Position numbers and translations under genes: made by a program. The notes beneath the pieces are model-generated. The model was given only the letters and a program-made list of their open reading frames with translations. It did no database searches and was not told the origin of the DNA. From NCBI GenBank assembly GCA_019418025.1, contig DYCR01000033.1, positions 1-21,395 of the forward strand: a DNA stretch of 21,395 nt, given 5' to 3'. This DNA comes from Clostridiales bacterium. GTDB taxonomy: Bacteria; Bacillota; Clostridia; Oscillospirales; Oscillospiraceae. Of the stretch, positions 7,784 to 17,200 are shown one piece after another. Numbering within the stretch: the stretch's first letter is position 1; each line of letters starts with the position of its first letter.

Positions 7784-9361
7784 ATGAATCACAACTACAC
7801 CGATAGATGGGATCGGGCGTTTCACCGCATACCAAAGCCCATGCGTACAGCATTCTTATCGTGCTTTGTCATTGGTTTGTTGGTACATCTCTTTGCATTC
7901 ACAAATCTCATCCCAAATTCCGACGGACTCAGCCGGATGTATGATACACAGCAGATGACCATTTCCGGCAGATGGTTCCTGCATTATGCGTCCATGTTCC
8001 ACGCCTATATTCAGGCTCCCGCACTGATCGGAGTCCTGTCTTTGATTTTTATGGGCATCAGTGCCGCTCTGACCGCCGATCTGTTTCAGATCAAACATAC
8101 CACTCCTGCCATTTTATTCGGCGGATTACTCATTGCCTTCCCCGCAATGGCTTATACATATCTATACATGTTCACCGCTTCGGCTTACGCCTTTGGCATC
8201 CTTTTGGCTGTTCTTTCCATATGGATCTTTAGACGATGGAAACACGGATTTCTCCCCGCCGCCATTCTGTTGGCCTGCGCAGTCGGAACCTATCAGGCGT
8301 ATTTTGCCGTTGCCGTCAGTATCGGTCTGATCTGCGTGCTTCTGGATTTGCTGAACAAGGACATCGCCGTCAGCACAACTGTGAAGGACGGCTTCCGAAT
8401 GATCGGCATGCTCCTGATTTCGGCGGCAGTTTACTATGGTGTTCTTCAGATTTTTCTGCATGTAAAGGGATTGACCCTGCTGGACTATCGTGGAATCGGC
8501 TCAGTCGGCAGTGCGCTGTCTTTAAAATCCCTGCTCATTTCCATCGCAGTGGCGTACAAACAGGTTTTTACCTATTTCCTCGTCCCCTATTCTGCATCCT
8601 ATAATACCACACTGCTCACCGCTGCACATTGGGCCTTGGCCGCCGCAACACTGATATCACTGGGCATCATGGTCCGCTCTTGGATAAAGGAAGGTATGCA
8701 CAGCAGACTCGTGTTGCTGTTGGTCGGATTTCTGATCCTCCCCCTTGCGCTGAACTTTACTCAGCTCCTGTCAAGCTCCTCCCCCAATATGCGCATCTCA
8801 TTTGTTTTGGCATATATGCTTGCCATTGCTCTGTTTGAGCGGGCAGAACATGGTTCTGCGCTTCTGGAAGGATTCAGCAGAAGCTCCTGTATCGTCATTT
8901 TACTTGTCAGCACCCAAATCTGCAATCTGGCATATACCTCCTCTGCAACTGCGCACCGTGCTACTCAAGCTTTTGCCACAAATCTCGTGTCCAGAGTGGA
9001 GCAGTCTCCGGGGTACACCTCAGACAAGCAAGTTGTGGTCATCGGTTCTTTCCCCGACGAGATCTACCACAGCAGTATCTCTGCTTTCGATCTGGTCGAG
9101 CATTACAGCTGTCTGTCAGGCAGCGTCATGCCTCTGAACAAGCATGTTTACTATTACCTTAACGATTGGTTGAATGTGCCGTGGGAGGAGCCGACTGAAA
9201 GCACCATGATCGAAGTATCAGACAGTAATTTCTTCCGGAATATGCCCCTGTATCCTGATGACGGCAGTGTGATCGTCCACGGAGATCAGGTGATCGTCAA
9301 GCTCGCCCCGCAGTACAAGCCGAAGCAGCCTTACGAAATTGAATACGAGCAAAGACGGTGA
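7784..9361 (+). CDS. GtrII-type membrane glucosyltransferase
   Basis: A 525-residue polytopic membrane protein with about ten hydrophobic segments between residues 22 and 400 and a hydrophilic C-terminal part (about 405-525). The first external loop carries IPNSDGLSRMYD (43-54) and ISGRWFLHY (60-68). The aspartate, arginine and SGRW are the hallmark of the GtrII family, which transfers glucose from an undecaprenyl-phosphate carrier to surface polymers such as O-antigen or teichoic-type chains. Further support is an AFPAMAYTYLYMFTASAYAFG segment, where the family has a conserved P-Y-F pattern. AAAGGA (7772-7777) precedes ATG 7784. It is a single-gene unit; no GtrA flippase or GtrB synthase lies beside it, so donor and acceptor are unknown. 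Confidence 0.75.
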   Translation: MNHNYTDRWDRAFHRIPKPMRTAFLSCFVIGLLVHLFAFTNLIPNSDGLSRMYDTQQMTISGRWFLHYASMFHAYIQAPALIGVLSLIFMGISAALTADLFQIKHTTPAILFGGLLIAFPAMAYTYLYMFTASAYAFGILLAVLSIWIFRRWKHGFLPAAILLACAVGTYQAYFAVAVSIGLICVLLDLLNKDIAVSTTVKDGFRMIGMLLISAAVYYGVLQIFLHVKGLTLLDYRGIGSVGSALSLKSLLISIAVAYKQVFTYFLVPYSASYNTTLLTAAHWALAAATLISLGIMVRSWIKEGMHSRLVLLLVGFLILPLALNFTQLLSSSSPNMRISFVLAYMLAIALFERAEHGSALLEGFSRSSCIVILLVSTQICNLAYTSSATAHRATQAFATNLVSRVEQSPGYTSDKQVVVIGSFPDEIYHSSISAFDLVEHYSCLSGSVMPLNKHVYYYLNDWLNVPWEEPTESTMIEVSDSNFFRNMPLYPDDGSVIVHGDQVIVKLAPQYKPKQPYEIEYEQRR

Positions 9362-9386
9362 CTGACATCCGTACAATACCAATCAC

Positions 9387-9429
9387 GCCCCCGTTTATCC
9401 TGTGATCTCTCGGATAAACGGGGGCCTTT
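9387..9429 (+). terminator. Hairpin terminator after the GtrII-type gene
   Basis: A 14-bp perfect stem (GCCCCCGTTTATCC at 9387-9400, GGATAAACGGGGGC at 9412-9425) with an 11-base loop, followed by a poor U-run (CTTTG). The stem is very stable but the tail is weak. Confidence 0.75.
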
Positions 9430-9467
9430 GCCGCTGCCGTCCGGATGGCTCTGCCATATCTTTTATC

Positions 9468-9496
9468 TTGACAAGGACAGGTTTTACTCGTATCAT
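9468..9496 (+). promoter_or_regulatory. cysK promoter
   Basis: TTGACA (9468-9473) and TATCAT (9491-9496) are 17 bases apart. The expected leader is only about 25 bases, so there is no room for a T-box or S-box riboswitch. Any sulfur control would have to act at the promoter. Confidence 0.75.
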
Positions 9497-9528
9497 AAAA
9501 GTAAATTTAGATTTTGGAGGTTTTACCT

Positions 9529-10461
9529 ATGTCAAAGATATACAAAAACGTGGAAGAACTGATTGGAAACACCCCCATGGTGCAGTTATCCAGATGGCAG
9601 AGCCGCAATCAGCTTCAAGCCACCATCTACGCTAAGCTAGAGCGCTTTAATCCCGGAGCATCCGTAAAGGATCGCGTCGCAAAAGCAATGCTGGATGATG
9701 CAGAGGCAAAGGGACTTGTGAATCGGGACACCACGATCATCGAACCCTCATCCGGCAACACAGGCATTGGCCTTTCTATGGTCGCAGCTGCAAGAGGATA
9801 TCGGTGCATCATCGTCATGCCCGAGACTATGAGTGTTGAGCGCCAGAAGCTGATGCTCGCCTACGGTGCCGAACTTGTCCTGACTCCCGGCTCTGCCGGA
9901 ATGCGCGGCACACTGGAAAAAGCAGACGAACTGGCCAAGGAGATCCCCAACAGCTTCATTCCCGGTCAGTTTGACAATCTTGCCAATGCTCAGGCTCATT
10001 ACACGACGACTGGACCAGAGATCTGGACAGATACCGAAGGTAAGGTCGATATTTTCGTAGCCGGAGTTGGTACCGGCGGTACGATTTCCGGCGCCGGAAA
10101 ATACCTGAAGGAGCAAAATCCCAACATCAAGGTCGTTGCTGTTGAGCCTGACCGCTCTCCTCTGCTGAGCGAAGGTGTCGCCGGTCCCCATGCCATTCAG
10201 GGCATTGGTGCAAATTTCGTCCCCAAGGTCCTCGACACCACCATCTATGACGAAATCATCCGCGTCACAGACAGTGATGCACTCTCCGCCGGGCGCAGTA
10301 TCGCAAGGACAGAGGGCCTTCTGGTGGGTATCTCCTCGGGAGCAGCACTGCACGCGGCAACCGAAATTGCCAAGCGTCCGGAAAATGCCGGAAAGTCCAT
10401 TGTCGTGGTGTTGCCGGATACCGGTGAACGCTACCTTTCTACCGCACTTTTTTCTGAATAA
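9529..10461 (+). CDS. cysK: Cysteine synthase A (O-acetylserine sulfhydrylase)
   Basis: A 310-residue PLP enzyme that makes cysteine from O-acetylserine and sulfide in the cytoplasm. It shows the opening YKNVEELIGNTPMVQL, the PLP lysine K47 in PGASVKDR, the substrate loop SSGNTGIGLS, the phosphate-binding GTGGTISG, ISSGAALHAA, and the C-terminal LPDTGERYLST. ATG 9529 was chosen over an ATG 15 bases upstream because GGAGG (9516-9520) overlaps the earlier one and stands eight bases from this one. It is a single-gene unit converging on rpoC. No cysE or sulfate-assimilation gene lies nearby. The chain ends soon after the last motif, slightly shorter than E. coli CysK, which is normal for Gram-positive CysK. 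Confidence 0.96.
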   Translation: MSKIYKNVEELIGNTPMVQLSRWQSRNQLQATIYAKLERFNPGASVKDRVAKAMLDDAEAKGLVNRDTTIIEPSSGNTGIGLSMVAAARGYRCIIVMPETMSVERQKLMLAYGAELVLTPGSAGMRGTLEKADELAKEIPNSFIPGQFDNLANAQAHYTTTGPEIWTDTEGKVDIFVAGVGTGGTISGAGKYLKEQNPNIKVVAVEPDRSPLLSEGVAGPHAIQGIGANFVPKVLDTTIYDEIIRVTDSDALSAGRSIARTEGLLVGISSGAALHAATEIAKRPENAGKSIVVVLPDTGERYLSTALFSE

Positions 10462-10466
10462 GCTGC

Positions 10467-10523
10467 AAAAATCCATCACATAATGGATAACCCCCTCACT
10501 TCCCATATGGGAGGTGAGGGGGT
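10467..10523. terminator. Shared terminator region between cysK and rpoC
   Basis: The main hairpin pairs ACCCCCTCACTTCCC (10490-10504) with GGGAGGTGAGGGGGT (10509-10523) around ATAT. It has a single G-U pair in plus-strand RNA, where it would serve cysK. For the convergent rpoC transcript the same stem has one A-C mismatch. It is followed by a small second hairpin (ATCCAT/ATGGAT, 10471-10488) that runs into four U. Neither side has a long U-run. Confidence 0.7.
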
Positions 10524-10533
10524 AAATATTTCA

Positions 10534-13500
10534 TTATGCCTCAAAGGTGCTTTCTGCAGACTCTTCTGCCACGCGGGATTCGGGGGTGACACCGGGCTGG
10601 AAGTCACGATATGCCATCAGACCGGAGCCAGCGGGAATCAGCTTACCGATGATGACATTTTCCTTCAGACCAACCAGATGGTCAACCTTACCGCGGATCG
10701 CTGCATCAGTCAGAACCTTGGTGGTTTCCTGGAAGGAAGCAGCAGACAAGAAGGAATCCGTAGCCAGAGAAGCCTTGGTAATACCCAACAGCATTGCAGA
10801 ACAGGTGGGCATGACAAGATCTGTCTCGCCTGCATCAATGCGGGCCTGAACCGCTGCTTCTGCATCCTCGAACTCGAAGGTATCGACCACAGTTCCTGCC
10901 AGCAGCTCACTGTCGCCGGCATCCTCAACGCGAACCTTACGCATCATCTGACGGATGATGACCTCGATGTGCTTATCGTTGATTTCAACGCCCTGCTGAC
11001 GGTACACTGCCTGAACAGACTGGACCAGATAATCCTGAACTGCTTCCGTGCCGGAAATACGCAGAACATCCTGAGGATACAGGGCACCGTCTGTGATGGG
11101 CTCACCCTTACGGACGACCTTGCCATGGGTAACCTTCAGACCAACGGAGTAAGGCACATTGTACACCTTGACCTCGCCGTCCTCAGCGGTCACGGTAATG
11201 GCACGCAGAGGTGTACGGTGGGTGTTATCAATATTGACAACGCCGGTGATCTCGGAGATCTGAGCCATCTTCTTGGGACGGCGTGCCTCAAACAGTTCCT
11301 CAACTCTAGGCAGACCCTGAGTGATATCGTCACCGGCAACGCCGCCGGAGTGGAAGGTACGCATGGTCAGCTGAGTACCGGGCTCACCGATGGACTGTGC
11401 CGCAATGATACCGACAGCTTCGCCCAGATTGACTTCCTTGGAAGTTGCAAGGTTCATGCCGTAGCACTTTGCGCAGACACCGCTTCTTGCACGGCAGCCC
11501 AAAATGGTGCGGATATAGATCTTATCGATGCCGTGAGCCTCGAATTTCTCGGCATCCTCAGGCATCATCAGCTCATCCTTGGAATGCAGCAGCTCGCCGG
11601 TAACGGGATCGACCACATCATGGACGGGATAACGTCCGCGGATACGGTTGCCGAAGGAGTCGATGACATCGCCGTTCTGAACAACTGCTCCAACCCAGAT
11701 ACCCTTGCTGGTGCCGCAGTCGTGCTCACGAATGATAACATCCTGAGAAACATCGACCATTCGGCGAGTCAGGTAACCGGAGTCAGCGGTACGCAGAGCG
11801 GTATCGGCCATGCCCTTTCGAGCGCCTCTGGAGGAGATGAAGTATTCCAGAACAGACAGACCTTCACGGAAGTTTGCCTTAACGGGAATTTCGATGGTAC
11901 GACCGGCGGTATCGGCCATCAGACCACGCATACCGGCCAGCTGACGAATCTGTGCCATAGAACCACGAGCGCCGGAGTCAGCCATCATGTAGATGGGGTT
12001 GAACTGATCCAGATTGCCCTGCAGGGCATTGGTAACATCAGCGGTGGTCTTTTCCCACTGCTGAACAGTCAGACGGTAACGCTCGTCGTTGGTGATCAGG
12101 CCCTGACGGTAGAACTGATCGATTTCCAGAACCACCTTTTCAGATTCGTGAACCAAATCGTACTTCTTCTTGGGAACGACCATATCCGCAATGGAAACGG
12201 AGATAGCGCCCTTGGTGGAATATTTATAGCCCAAGGCCTTGATCCGGTCAAGCATCTCGGTAGCGACGGTGAAGCCGTGCTTACGGATACACTTGTCGAT
12301 GATCTTGCCCAGCTGCTTCTTGCCAACCAGGAAGTCAATTTCCAGATCAAATTCCTTTGCAGGATCACTGCGGTCCACAAAGCCCAGATCCTGAGGGATC
12401 GGCTCGTTGTAGATCAGACGACCGATGGTAGCGTTGATAACGCGATACTCCATCTTTCCGTCGATTTCCTTGCCGTAGCGAACCAGGATCGGTGCATGCA
12501 GCGCCACGTCTCCACTGGCGTATGCGGCGATTGCTTCGTCTACACTGGAGTATGCCAGCTTGGGACGGAAGGTTGCCTCTGCCTTACCCTCAGCCTTGGC
12601 TGCTGCATTGGCAGACAGGAACTCGTCAGCGTCCACCAGCTCGCCAACAGGCAGATCAGTATCACCTGCGTTGGTCACGAATACCTCTTCTGCGCCCTTT
12701 TCGACCTTGCCCAGACGAACATAGGTCAGATAGTAGGCACCCAGAATCATATCCTGAGAGGGAACCGTAACAGGCTTGCCATCCTGAGGACGCAGCAGGT
12801 TATTAGCAGAAAGCATCAGCATTCTGGCTTCAGCCTGAGCCTCAGAGGACAGGGGCACGTGAATAGCCATCTGGTCACCGTCAAAGTCGGCGTTAAATGC
12901 GGTACAGCAAAGGGGGTGCAGCTTCAAAGCACGACCCTCAACCAGAACCGGCTCAAACGCCTGAATACCCAGACGGTGCAGCGTCGGCGCACGGTTCAGC
13001 ATGACGGGACGATCCTTAATGATCTCGTCCAGAGCATCCCAAACCTCGGTCTTGCCCTTGTCGATCATCTTCTTAGCGGATTTAATATTGTTTGCCTGAC
13101 CATCTGCAACCAGCTTCTTCATAACGAAGGGCCGGAACAGCTCGATTGCCATTTCCTTGGGCACACCGCACTGATACAGCTTCAGCTCAGGACCAACAAC
13201 GATAACGGAACGGCCGGAGTAGTCAACACGCTTACCCAGCAGGTTCTGACGGAAGCGGCCCTGCTTACCCTTCAGCATATCAGACAGCGACTTCAGCGCA
13301 CGGTTGTTTGCACCGGTGACCGCACGGCCGCGGCGGCCGTTATCGATCAGTGCATCAACTGCTTCCTGCAGCATGCGCTTTTCGTTGCGGATGATGATGT
13401 CAGGCGCATTCAGCTGGATCAGTCTCTTCAGACGGTTATTGCGGTTGATAACACGGCGGTACAGATCGTTCAGGTCGGATGTAGCAAAACGACCGCCATC

Positions 13501-14229
13501 CAGCTGAACCATGGGGCGAATGTCGGGAGGGATGACCGGCAGAACGTCCATGATCATCCAGCTGGGCTTGTTGCCGGAGGCACGGAATGCCTCGACAACC
13601 TCCAGACGCTTCACGATACGCAGCTTCTTCTGTGCAGAAGCTGTTACCAGCTCGCTGCGCAGCTGATCGGACAGTTTGTCCAGATCAAGCTGCTCCAGAA
13701 GTTCCTTGACCGCCTCGGCACCCATGCCTGCTTTGAAGTCATTTTCATACTTCTCACGCATCTCACGGTACTCTTTCTCGGTCAGAACCTGATTGACCGC
13801 CAGAGGCGTATCGCCGGGATCGGTAACAATATAGGAAGCGAAGTACAGGACCTTCTCCAGAATCTTGGGAGAAATGTCCAGAATCAAGCCCATACGGGAG
13901 GGGATTCCCTTAAAATACCAGATGTGGCTGCAGGGAGCCGCCAGCTCGATATGACCCATGCGCTCACGGCGGACCTTAGCCTTGGTGACCTCGACGCCGC
14001 AGCGGTCACAGATCTTGCCCTTGTACTTGATCTTCTTGTACTTGCCGCAGTGGCACTCCCAGTCCTTGTTCGGTCCAAAAATGCGCTCGCAGTACAGTCC
14101 GTCACGCTCGGGCTTCAGGGTACGGTAATTGATGGTCTCAGGCTTCTTAACCTCACCATAAGACCACTGCCGGATCATTTCCGGCGAAGCGATGCCAATC
14201 TTAATTGCATCAAAGGTGGCATTTGCCAT
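10534..14229 (-). CDS. rpoC: RNA polymerase beta' subunit
   Basis: The 1231-residue catalytic clamp subunit of RNA polymerase. N-terminal zinc site: C59, C61, C74, C77, in CHCGKYKK followed by ICDRCGVEV. The lid/rudder region includes GRRGRAVTGANNRALKSLSD and GKRVDYSGRSVIVVGP. The active-site Mg motif NADFDGDQM has D448, D450 and D452. Second zinc site: C838 (EHDCGTSKG) and C912, C919, C922. The trigger-loop region carries GEPGTQLTMRTFHSGGVA. A GTG six bases upstream could also start the frame, but AAGGAGG (14243-14237) is only one base from it and seven from ATG 14229, so the ATG was chosen. The ribosome site overlaps the rpoB stop codon, and the gap between genes is 12 bases. The length is typical of Firmicutes. 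Confidence 0.98.
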   Translation of the reverse strand: MANATFDAIKIGIASPEMIRQWSYGEVKKPETINYRTLKPERDGLYCERIFGPNKDWECHCGKYKKIKYKGKICDRCGVEVTKAKVRRERMGHIELAAPCSHIWYFKGIPSRMGLILDISPKILEKVLYFASYIVTDPGDTPLAVNQVLTEKEYREMREKYENDFKAGMGAEAVKELLEQLDLDKLSDQLRSELVTASAQKKLRIVKRLEVVEAFRASGNKPSWMIMDVLPVIPPDIRPMVQLDGGRFATSDLNDLYRRVINRNNRLKRLIQLNAPDIIIRNEKRMLQEAVDALIDNGRRGRAVTGANNRALKSLSDMLKGKQGRFRQNLLGKRVDYSGRSVIVVGPELKLYQCGVPKEMAIELFRPFVMKKLVADGQANNIKSAKKMIDKGKTEVWDALDEIIKDRPVMLNRAPTLHRLGIQAFEPVLVEGRALKLHPLCCTAFNADFDGDQMAIHVPLSSEAQAEARMLMLSANNLLRPQDGKPVTVPSQDMILGAYYLTYVRLGKVEKGAEEVFVTNAGDTDLPVGELVDADEFLSANAAAKAEGKAEATFRPKLAYSSVDEAIAAYASGDVALHAPILVRYGKEIDGKMEYRVINATIGRLIYNEPIPQDLGFVDRSDPAKEFDLEIDFLVGKKQLGKIIDKCIRKHGFTVATEMLDRIKALGYKYSTKGAISVSIADMVVPKKKYDLVHESEKVVLEIDQFYRQGLITNDERYRLTVQQWEKTTADVTNALQGNLDQFNPIYMMADSGARGSMAQIRQLAGMRGLMADTAGRTIEIPVKANFREGLSVLEYFISSRGARKGMADTALRTADSGYLTRRMVDVSQDVIIREHDCGTSKGIWVGAVVQNGDVIDSFGNRIRGRYPVHDVVDPVTGELLHSKDELMMPEDAEKFEAHGIDKIYIRTILGCRARSGVCAKCYGMNLATSKEVNLGEAVGIIAAQSIGEPGTQLTMRTFHSGGVAGDDITQGLPRVEELFEARRPKKMAQISEITGVVNIDNTHRTPLRAITVTAEDGEVKVYNVPYSVGLKVTHGKVVRKGEPITDGALYPQDVLRISGTEAVQDYLVQSVQAVYRQQGVEINDKHIEVIIRQMMRKVRVEDAGDSELLAGTVVDTFEFEDAEAAVQARIDAGETDLVMPTCSAMLLGITKASLATDSFLSAASFQETTKVLTDAAIRGKVDHLVGLKENVIIGKLIPAGSGLMAYRDFQPGVTPESRVAEESAESTFEA

Positions 14230-14241
14230 TGTCACGCCTCC

Positions 14242-17200
14242 TTATTCTTCCGTGGTGTCAGCGTCATCTTCACTCAGACCGCCGAACACGTCCATAATAT
14301 CTTCAGGGCTATCCTCATCGATAACAAATCCGGAATCGAGGACCTCATTGGTGTCGGTCACGATTTCCTCACGGTTGTCACCGTTGTAGATGATATCCTC
14401 ATCCTCATCCTCGTCCTTCAGCTCGATCTCGTTGCCGTTTTCGTCCAGAACACGGATATCCAGACACAGAGACTGCAGTTCCTTGACCAGAACCTTGAAG
14501 GATTCAGGAACGCCGGGAGCGGGGATATTGTTGCCCTTAACAATTGCTTCGTAAGTCTTGACACGACCGGTAACGTCGTCAGACTTGACTGTCAGGATCT
14601 CCTGCAGGGTGTATGCGGCGCCGTAAGCCTCCAGCGCCCAAACTTCCATTTCGCCGAAACGCTGACCGCCGAACTGAGCCTTACCACCCAGAGGCTGCTG
14701 GGTAACCAAGGAGTACGGGCCAGTGGAACGGGCATGGATCTTATCATCAACCAGATGGTGGAGCTTCAGATAGTAGGGGTAGCCAACCGTGACCAGATTG
14801 TCAAAGGGCTCACCGGTACGGCCATCATACAGAACGGTCTTACCGTCCTCACGCAGGCCTGCCAGCTTCAGAGTGTCACGGATGTCCTTCTCGTTTGCAC
14901 CGTCAAAGACAGGGGTTGCAACCTTCCATCCCAGAGTCTTGGCAGCGTAGCCAAGGTGAACCTCCAAAACCTGACCGATGTTCATACGGGAAGGAACGCC
15001 CAGAGGGTTCAGAACCACATCCAAGGGTGTACCGTCAGGCAGGAAGGGCATGTCCTCTTCCGGCAGAACACGGGAAACAACACCCTTGTTACCGTGACGG
15101 CCTGCCATCTTATCGCCCACAGAGATCTTACGCTTCTGGGCAATGTAAACACGGACAGACTTGTTCACGCCGGGAGCCAGCTCGTCACCGTTTTCCTTGG
15201 TGAAGATCTTGACATCCACAACGATGCCGCTCTCGCCGTGAGGCACCTTCAAAGAGGTATCACGGACTTCTCTTGCCTTCTCACCGAAGATCGCACGCAG
15301 CAGACGCTCTTCAGGCGTCAGCTCAGTTTCGCCCTTAGGGGTGACCTTACCGACCAGATAGTCGCCGGAATGGACCTCAGCACCAATGCGAATGATACCG
15401 TTTTCATCCAGATCCTTCAGGGTGTCCTCACCCACGTTGGGGATATCCCGAGTGATTTCCTCAGGTCCCAGCTTGGTGTCGCGGGACTCGGTCTCATGCT
15501 CTTCAATGTGGATCGAAGTAAAGACATCCTCACGAACCAGTCGTTCATTCAGCAGGATGGCATCCTCGTAGTTGTAGCCTTCCCAAGTAACAAAGCCGAT
15601 CAGGACGTTCTTACCCAGTGCGACCTCACCCTGAGAGGTGGAAGGACCGTCGGCAATGATCTGCTCAGTGGTAACACGCTCACCGGCCTCGACGATGGGA
15701 CGCTGGTTGACACAGGTGCCTGCGTTGCTGCGGGCAAACTTGGTCAGCTTGTAGGTCTCCACATTGCCGTCATCATAACGAACGGTAATGTAGTCAGCAG
15801 AAACAGAAGAGATCACGCCATCGCCCTTGGCCTTGATGCAGACCTCAGAGTCAACAGCGGAGCGATGCTCCATGCCGGTAGCAACAACGGGTGCTTCGGT
15901 GGTCAGCAGAGGAACAGCCTGTCTCTGCATGTTTGCGCCCATCAGTGCACGGTTTGCGTCATCGTTCTGAAGGAACGGGATGAACGCAGTCGCAACGGAA
16001 ACCATCATTCTGGGAGAAACATCGATATAGTCGATCACCTCGCGGTCAACCTCAATGATCTCATTGCGGTGACGGCAAGTAATACGTGCATTTGCCAGAC
16101 AGCCGTTCTCATCCAGAGGCTCATTTGCCTGTGCAATATAGAAATCGTCCTCCACATCTGCGGTCATGTATGCAACTTCCTTGGTCACAAACCCGGTTTC
16201 CTTATCCACACGGCGGTAAGGAGCCTCAACGAAGCCAAAGTCGTTGATCTTTGCAAAGGTTGCCAGATAGTTGATCAGACCGATGTTGGGACCTTCAGGG
16301 GTCTCAATGGGGCACATACGGCCGTAGTGGGTGTAGTGGACGTCTCGAACATCAAAGGATGCGCGCTCTCTGCTCAGACCGCCGGGGCCCAGTGCAGACA
16401 GACGGCGCTTGTGCGTCAGCTCAGCCAGAGGGTTGTTCTGATCCATGAACTGAGACAGGGGGCTGGAACCAAAGAATTCCTTGATAACCGCTGTAACAGG
16501 ACGGATGTTGATCAGGCTCTGAGGCGTGACTGCGTCAAGATCCTGAACCGTCATACGCTCACGAATAACGCGATCCAGACGGCTGAAGCCGATGCGGAAC
16601 TGATTCTGCAGCAGCTCACCGACGCAGCGCAGACGGCGATTGCCCAGATGGTCGATGTCATCGGGGATACCGACACCCATGGCCACGCAGTTCAGGTAGT
16701 TGATGGATGCAAGGATATCATCAACAATGATGTGCTTGGGCATCAGGTCATCCATGCGCTCTTCGATGGCGTCAGCCCAACCGCCCTCAGGAACGGTTTC
16801 CAGCATTTCCTTCAGCACAGAGAAGCGGACCTTCTCGTGGATGCCGTACTCAGCAGGATCGAAGGAGACGAACTTGGACATATCCACCATATCATTGGAG
16901 AACACCTTCACAAGCTGATCGCCAACCTGCAGCACTGCACTGTTGACACCGCGGTCGCTGATCTCATGGGCGCGGTTGCGGTCGATGACTTCACCGGGCA
17001 TCACCAAGATCTCACCTGTCATGGGGTCAACAATGGGCTCTGCCACGATCTGACCGGACAGACGGCTCCAAATGTCCATCTTCTTGTTGAATTTATAGCG
17101 GCCGACCTTGCTGACATCATAGCGGCGTGCATCAAACAGCAGCCCCTCCAGATGAGCGGTTGCAGTTTCAACCGTGGGAGGCTCGCCGGGACGCAGGCGG

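Noticed and set aside
9497..9528. Possible T-box or S-box riboswitch before cysK
   Set aside because: Only about 25 bases lie between the predicted transcription start and ATG, too few for either element.
14230..14235. GTG start for rpoC at 14235
   Set aside because: AAGGAGG is one base from the GTG and seven from the ATG at 14229; the ATG gives a normal spacing.
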